A DNA stretch of 64,000 bases, from the NCBI RefSeq assembly GCF_003589595.1, contig NW_020653397.1, positions 275,185 to 339,184 of the forward strand. Reading direction: 5' to 3'. This DNA is from Hyposmocoma kahamanoa. Taxonomy: Eukaryota; Arthropoda; Insecta; Lepidoptera; Cosmopterigidae. The translations under genes and the position numbers were made by a program. Positions 59,701 through 64,000 of this stretch are shown here, in pieces (the first letter of the stretch is position 1; each line of letters opens with the position of its first letter). The notes beneath the pieces were generated by a model that saw only the letters and a list, made by a program, of their open reading frames with translations, made no database searches and was not told the origin of the DNA.

Positions 59701-60133
59701 TCAACGAACGCTGCAGGTGAAATGATATCCTTGTTTCGCGTCGCGCCTTACGATATTTTTTAATAAGACGCTAATGCAATATTTACAATTTTCATAAATG
59801 TGGTGGCTAAAAACTAGAAGATTCACGTCAAACCAAAAAACAAAGCTTGCTGAATCCAACTCTTATAGGGCATCATGTCGTTCACTTATAAACCCCCCAG
59901 CGAAATGGAAAACAAGTTTCTTAAACTGTTATAGCAACTGTTTAATTATGAAAAGAAATTATTTGTACGAGAGATGCTAGAAATTTTCTTTCATAGCTCT
60001 CGTGTTCGCGTCTTTTATTAAGTACGAAAATTACGTATCGATCATTTAATAGAACTATAACTGAAGTGAAGGGTCGCTACTCACGGCTGGCGAAGGCGGC
60101 AGCGAGCAGCGCAGCAGCACCGAAACGCGGCAT
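47741..60133 (-). CDS. Esterase D: catalytically complete carboxylesterase, 6 exons
   Basis: Hydrolyses carboxyl esters; substrate unknown (GQSAGG also occurs in juvenile-hormone-esterase-like enzymes). Exons in coding order: 60133-60085, 53775-53606, 50063-49732, 49318-49106, 48999-48202, 47903-47741; phases 1, 0, 2, 2, 2 join to 574 residues. The 49-base first exon encodes the signal peptide MPRFGAAALLAAAFAS; I found it by needing a phase-1 donor (GTGAGT) upstream. Oxyanion HGGGF is at 152-156, nucleophile Ser234 in GQSAGG, acid Glu366 in GYTNVEC, His482 in GAAHLEDLSFVF: the triad is intact. The Cys pair (C94 and C114) is kept. No membrane tail, so secreted. Introns 1 (6.3 kb) and 2 (3.5 kb) are swollen by transposons, including a complete Transib. 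It is the only esterase here able to act as an enzyme. Confidence 0.92.
50287..50325. repeat. Transib 3' terminal inverted repeat
   Basis: Heptamer-like CACGGTG, then ATTCACGCTCCATACTAAGG, and at heptamer plus 23 bases the block TCATAAATA. It differs from the 5' end beyond ATTC but keeps the order of short blocks. Confidence 0.85.
50658..53005 (-). CDS. Transib transposase (RAG1-core-like), predicted 2 exons, 677 aa
   Basis: Cuts and joins DNA at the element's ends by a DDE/D mechanism. Predicted exons: 53005-52912 and 52597-50658, with donor CATG/GTATGT, acceptor TTGTTTTAG and phase 1. Without exon 1, an ATG at 52568 gives an unbroken 636-residue frame. Residues use the 677 numbering. First Asp is D295 in KWGFDGSTGHS. 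Second Asp is D405 in TMVDGKVCNALSG. C420 and C423 (KCFICNA) with H589 and H594 (VHKVLIHG) match the RAG1 zinc ligands C-x2-C and H-x4-H. The Glu region is SEEAAEA (610-616) in IGELSEEAAEATNK, containing the RAG1 E962 equivalent. GTSNDGNTARRFF is a Transib signature as I recall it. The N-terminal 200 residues are less conserved and basic (KRTKRRR). All catalytic positions appear intact. Confidence 0.93.
53155..53193. repeat. Transib 5' terminal inverted repeat (RSS-like)
   Basis: Read inward on the - strand: CACTGTG, 23 bases (ATTCCCCCATAGGCCATAAA plus TCA), then AAAAAAATC. This is the heptamer, 23-bp spacer and nonamer arrangement described for Transib ends and for 23-type recombination signals. 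Confidence 0.85.
54516..57150 (+). pseudogene. Broken non-LTR retrotransposon (endonuclease and reverse transcriptase)
   Basis: Lies in intron 1 of esterase D, on the opposite strand. Order: an APE-type endonuclease frame 54516-55088 (NMQSLFNKRHLLE, then IIGGDFSVAI), a linker frame 55248-55724, reverse transcriptase frames 55706-56197 and 56107-56373 (SYGIDEIPPKLI, PNNYRPIALLP, QNGFRKSRST), a frame at 56553-56834 starting FADNVSLL where active elements have an [FY]ADD box, and a C-terminal frame 56907-57150 (HSHLSYGIILWGNS, SCRPHFK). Frameshifts and stops separate them. The order fits a Jockey or CR1-like element. The RT motif ends in a (TCG)n expansion encoding a Ser run (about 56068-56090). 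It is inactive. Confidence 0.88.
57160..57381 (+). repeat. GC-rich repeat-like tail after the LINE
   Basis: A poly-T run (57160-57178) is followed by GCGTGAGGAAATCCTCC and GGTACCTCTCCGCCGCGG. GC content differs sharply from the LINE. Probably another repeat's end; family not recognised. Confidence 0.4.
57382..57580 (+). repeat. Dispersed repeat family 3, copy 4
   Basis: ACGTGACGGGACGGGCAAGT, GTGCCACTCAGAGATTTAAA, TCGCAAAGG, AAAACCGGAACGCAGTAATG, then TTCACAAGGAACTCGACTGC. The reference-quality + strand copy. Confidence 0.8.
57585..57735 (+). repeat. Dispersed repeat family 4, copy 1
   Basis: GAACGCTCCATTTCTCTGTC, CGCACGAAGCGCTTTCCTTC, then GGCGTCTGTGTTTCCCGAAA in close order. The same order appears at 60380-60490 (CGCATAAAGCGCTATGCTTC, CATCTGCGTTTCCCGACG). 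Confidence 0.5.
58130..58240 (-). repeat. tRNA-derived SINE, family 2, copy 3 (diverged)
   Basis: ACCAATTTAGAAAAGTTCGC in reverse orientation with a decayed B box (GAATAAAACTCAGGACC on +) and CCGCCGTGTCATC-like head. Most diverged of the family. Confidence 0.5.
58241..60084. other. Remainder of esterase D intron 1
   Basis: No gene or clear repeat. GC-richer patch at 58730-58860 is unexplained. Frames at 58282-58521, 58401-58613 and 58679-58888 (-) are low complexity or without a domain. Confidence 0.5.
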
Positions 60134-60158
60134 CGTCGGAACGCGACTTGTGGAATAC

Positions 60159-60190
60159 TGCCCGCTGCCGCGCCGCACACTCTATTTAAA
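60159..60190 (-). promoter_or_regulatory. Core promoter of esterase D (TATA-like box and initiator)
   Basis: On the - strand TTTAAATA (60190-60183) is followed 31 bases later by the A of CAGT (60159), an insect-type initiator. The predicted 5' UTR is 25-26 bases to the ATG at 60133. Spacing is as expected for a TATA-Inr promoter. Not verified by transcript data. Confidence 0.6.
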
Positions 60191-62640
60191 TCAAGCATGG
60201 ACCTGACGCACTTGCGGCTGAGGCCCTCGCCGGTCCAAGCCTGTTTCAGGATCGAGAAGCATTCTAAACACCACGTTTTATACAAATATCATAAATAAAT
60301 AAGGACCTTTACAATCTAGTTCCACCCTCACCGTATCTTGGTCGTACTGTACAGTCCGGAACACTACATTCTTATGCGTTGCTTACCACCCATCCGCATA
60401 AAGCGCTATGCTTCATCCTCCCTAATGCGCACGGGAAGGGAATAGAATACACTCACAGCATCTGCGTTTCCCGACGTTCTGCTACATTTTGCTGCTATTC
60501 AAGGCTACAGTGAATAGGCATTTATAGAAAAACACATAGCATCCGGTGGACACCGTCCTTCGGTTTGATGCTCCTGGACATCTTGCCATCAAGGGTCCCA
60601 CAACACCGTTTGCACTGTGAGTTGGGTCTCTCTTTCTAATAGCTTGAAGGCCACAATACTATATTTGTAACAGTATAAAATTACTTTTAATTAAATGGTA
60701 TAAAATAAACAAACAACATCTATTCTATTATTTCTTCATCAATATAGCAGAAGCGACCTTTAAGGCAAGTGAGTGCGCGCGCGCGCAGACGAACCGTATA
60801 GATAACGCATCCTCCCGTCCCTATGAGGTGACACCGAGCGTTTGTCAACAACACGTGGCGATGTTTTGTAATACCAATGATATAATTGATTATCAACACA
60901 GTCCATATTTGGATTTGAATGTTTGTCAGAATTACATAAAACGGCGAAAAGTATACTATCTAAGGTTTCATAAAATACAAAATACTGGAAAAAATATAAC
61001 CTCCAACCACCAAAATCTAAGAATGCTGAAGACAAGGTTGACGAATATCTGAACACCTGTTTCAATCGAGCTCCTGAACCCTGTCGGTGCAGTCATAAGG
61101 TGGTAGAAAATGACGTTGAAATGAACATAGTACTAATTGACAACGGTGTATTGTATTTCATGCTCATCTAAAAGACGCCTAACACGACGTGGGTGAATGC
61201 TTAAGGGAATTCAAAAGGACGTTTTGTTGAATTTGTGACACCGACAACGAAACTACAAAAGTGAGGCAAAAGAACGACAGAACTAGAAAAGTAATTCTCG
61301 TAACGTTACGAAACTTCAGGAGGTAAAAATTTAAGGAGCTACGAAAACAGTCGAAATTATTTAGAGCGCGGAGTTGTTAAATCCCATACTAACCGTATTC
61401 ACTCATGTACAGGACCAGCTCTGCGTACGAGAAATGACACCGCTTTTAATTGTATCCAAGACGTTTGTAGTAATACTAAAGTATTACATTTTTCTCACAA
61501 ACACAAAACTAAAGCCATCTCTCATGTGTAACGTGGCCGTCTAGTCGCACAGATTTACTTTTCGAAGGCACACTTTTCATCACTCTACCGGTAAACGATT
61601 GAGAATTAATTTCTCGATAAATATCGATCGAAAAACTCAGTTGGCACTATATCAGCGACGGAAAAGAGAAGCAAATGACTTAAAATCGCTTTATTAAAAA
61701 TTGGACAATTTGTACGTTGAAAGTACATATTCTATATATTGAATTATAAACAACGCACGATTGACTGCCGCTCGTGGAAATGTATTGATACGTCGTCGTC
61801 ACGAATTTGAAGAAATTAAGAATGGATCACGTGCGTCCATACAAACGGATGTTTTAATAACAACCTGTTATCAATTTATTAAGATACGGGTGTGACCTGT
61901 GAACTGCCCGAGCCTATCTCAGTTTGGATTCACGATGCCACGGTTGCTACGTGCAGGAGCTCGCTTTTACTCAGATACCAAATTCAAAGACCGAAAATAC
62001 TTTTCCAGTTTTAAGTTATGGCAGGGGACGGGACCCTTAAACCTTTTACGACATGAGAATATCCTTAACAATAATACGTCAAAATTAGCATGCTGTTAGC
62101 TAGTGGTTAATTTTCAGGTTAACTTTCTCTACCTAATTTCGGTGGCAATTTTTATTATCAAATACGATAAATTTATTTCAGTATGACTTAGTCTAATACA
62201 ATAGAAGGAAAACAAATAAAATAGTATTAAAATAAACAATAACAAAGGAATCTAAATTATACAGTATTCATAGTAAAGCTATACAATTTAATATTAGAAT
62301 CTAATGTGTAATTGCGATGCCTAAACTAAGTAAATGTGTACCTGTATTTTAGGCATCTTTTGGGCATATTTTTTTATAATTAGAGCTTAAGAACACACTT
62401 TTTTTATTTACTTAACAATAAAATAATTAGTAGTTACAGATTAATTGTTATATAAATATAATTATGAAACAAATTCCAGCAAGCCCTCTGTGTCATTGTA
62501 AGTTTTACTCTTCAATTATTCAAATGTTCTTGAATTGTATCGTGAAGTATTATTTAATATTCGTGTGTTCAACCTTGAAATATTATTTAATACTTTGATA
62601 ATACACTCGAATACTTAATAACTAATAACCTAACCTCCGG
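60191..62640. other. Region upstream of esterase D, no recognised gene
   Basis: Contains repeat family 4 copy 2 (60380-60490) and a short GCGC run at 60777-60790. The frames at 60760-61065 (-), 60828-61052 (+) and 61899-62099 (+) show no domain. Regulatory sequence for esterase D may lie here but nothing specific can be named. Confidence 0.5.
60380..60490 (+). repeat. Dispersed repeat family 4, copy 2
   Basis: CCATCCGCATAAAGCGCTAT, GCTTCATCCTCC, then TGCGTTTCCCGACGTTCTGC. Compare 57585-57735. Confidence 0.5.
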
Positions 62641-62840
62641 TTAAAAAAACCGACCTCAAAAGTTATTCAAGTGGATTATTTTCTTGAAATTTAAACGAGA
62701 CCACATCTGAGGTACCTTCTTTCCAACAAAAAAAGAATCATCAAAATTGGTTGACAAACGGCGGAGTTATCGCGTAACATGCATACAAAAAAAAAACAAA
62801 GAACTGAGAACCTCCTCCTTTTTTTGAAGTCGGTTAAAAA
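62641..62840. mobile_element. AACCGAC foldback element, copy 2 (intact)
   Basis: Left end TTAAAAAAACCGACCTCAAAA and right end TTTTTTTGAAGTCGGTTAAAA are inverted. Internal landmarks GACCACATCTGAGGTACC, TTTCCAACAAAAAAAGAATC, GGAGTTATCGCGTAACATGC. No open frame beyond chance. It is the unsplit counterpart of 24388-24890. Confidence 0.75.
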
Positions 62841-64000
62841 GACGCCCCACCGCCGATTAATTTTGGCCGGCGTAACATTGGCGTAGAAAAAGTTTATTCT
62901 ATTTGAATGAATCAGCTTATGTGTTAATTTATAAGACCGTTTATTGAGGCGCCAGTAACACACCAATGTCTACGTGATATTGTTTCTCACAAACGTTGCA
63001 CGTTCTTTCGTCACACATCAACTGCCCTGCATCAACGGCAACGCGATTGCCGATCCTGCCTCTTCAATCTTAGTGGCATTTCTCTTACTCGCAGGGCGCA
63101 TTTGTTCGACACGAATTTCATCGCGCTTTTTAATAGGCTAACACGAGTAAATCAATTTTCACCCACTAGATATAGTCCATTTCACATAGGGTGACTTCTG
63201 TGACATTTCCAATTTTTACGTAGCACGCTTACTATTTCTAACTAATCTTTCAATCGGGTCCCATAAAGAATTTGTAAATTTGCCATAATGTACCAAAAAA
63301 AAACTATATTTGTTGCAGTTGTAGTTTTAAATAAAAGTTACTGCACATTAGGTAGAAAGAAAATAAAATGATATAGATAAAAATAAATTACCCCAATTAA
63401 GTACTTGATGCGTAAAACGGAATATTTTATCCATACAGATTTACATCATAAAAAAGTTTTGTATCTCGTTTATTCCCGGTAATTCCATGTACTCAGTTCT
63501 ACAAGTGCAACACCATGTAAGCGAGTCGTTTTCTTTTGTTCTGAGCTTTGCATGGTGTTTTTGAGAAATTGTTCAAAGTTTTTGTTTGGTTGTTGTTGAT
63601 TTTTTATTTTTGTGTAGTTTTTTGGTATCTTAATAACAGAATATTTGAATCCTTTTTATTTTGTTTATTATTTGTTCTTAAAATATTTTCTTGAGAGAGA
63701 ATCGTCGCTCTTCCTTACAAATTATGTCAATAAGATATTGAAATTGATTTTCTTTTTTCGTTCCATTTTACATCACCACATCTCTAGAAACTTCAAATCT
63801 CAAACGTCACCCGAACCACTATAAGTGCACGTTCACATGAATCCCAAACATACACTTGACCTGATTTCTTGGTGATATGAACATCCCGAAATGTGGGGCA
63901 AAGTTCAGACCAACAACGGCGAAGTCGGTACGTCGATTCAGGCAATAAAAGATCTTACTTACATCTAAGCGGGTTCTAACTTATAAACTTCCTTGAACCT
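62841..64000. other. Non-coding end of the window
   Basis: AT-rich. No gene, RNA or clear repeat supported. A GC-richer patch near 63000-63090 is unexplained. Confidence 0.5.

Noticed and set aside
1..64000. CRISPR array, bacterial operon or prophage
   Set aside because: No regularly spaced repeats, no ribosome-binding-site-led gene runs; genes are spliced and insect-like.

Overview
The window is nuclear DNA from an insect, most likely a moth or butterfly (inference). It has intron-rich genes with GT-AG introns, an AT-rich background, a tandem carboxylesterase cluster, and dispersed repeats of kinds I associate with Lepidoptera: tRNA-derived SINEs, the CCCACTGCTGGG-type repeat, and foldback elements ending in AACCGACTTC. 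A 10-N assembly gap lies at 19048-19057. Nothing here is bacterial or viral.

Layout. Bases 1-26.9 kb hold no protein gene I can recognise. They hold a gypsy-type gag fragment, an old LINE reverse-transcriptase fragment, SINEs, foldback elements and GC-rich patches. A three-coding-exon copper transporter of the Ctr1 family lies on the + strand at 26903-30009. From 33.6 to 60.1 kb the - strand carries four tandem type-B carboxylesterase paralogs, called A to D from left to right. I could join the splice phases of all four into uninterrupted reading frames of 545, 600, 505 and 574 residues. Only D, the most upstream in transcription order, keeps the Ser-Glu-His triad and the HGGGF oxyanion-hole motif. 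A and C have Gly in place of the nucleophilic Ser. B has lost Ser, Glu and His, and ends in a hydrophobic membrane-anchor-like tail. The locus therefore looks like one active enzyme beside three non-catalytic esterase-fold proteins.

The most striking object is at 50287-53193, inside intron 2 of gene D. It is a structurally complete Transib DNA transposon, the superfamily that includes the relatives of the V(D)J recombinase RAG1. It has terminal inverted repeats starting CAC(T/G)GTGATTC, a 5-bp GC-rich target-site duplication (GCCCG) on both sides, and an unbroken transposase gene (predicted two exons, 677 aa). The gene keeps both catalytic Asp positions, the Glu region and the C-x2-C / H-x4-H zinc ligands. 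Its 5' terminus reads as a heptamer, a 23-bp spacer and an A-rich nonamer, the layout of a 23-type recombination signal sequence.

Intron 1 of gene D carries a broken non-LTR retrotransposon and several smaller repeats. The last 3.8 kb of the window holds a foldback element and no recognised gene.
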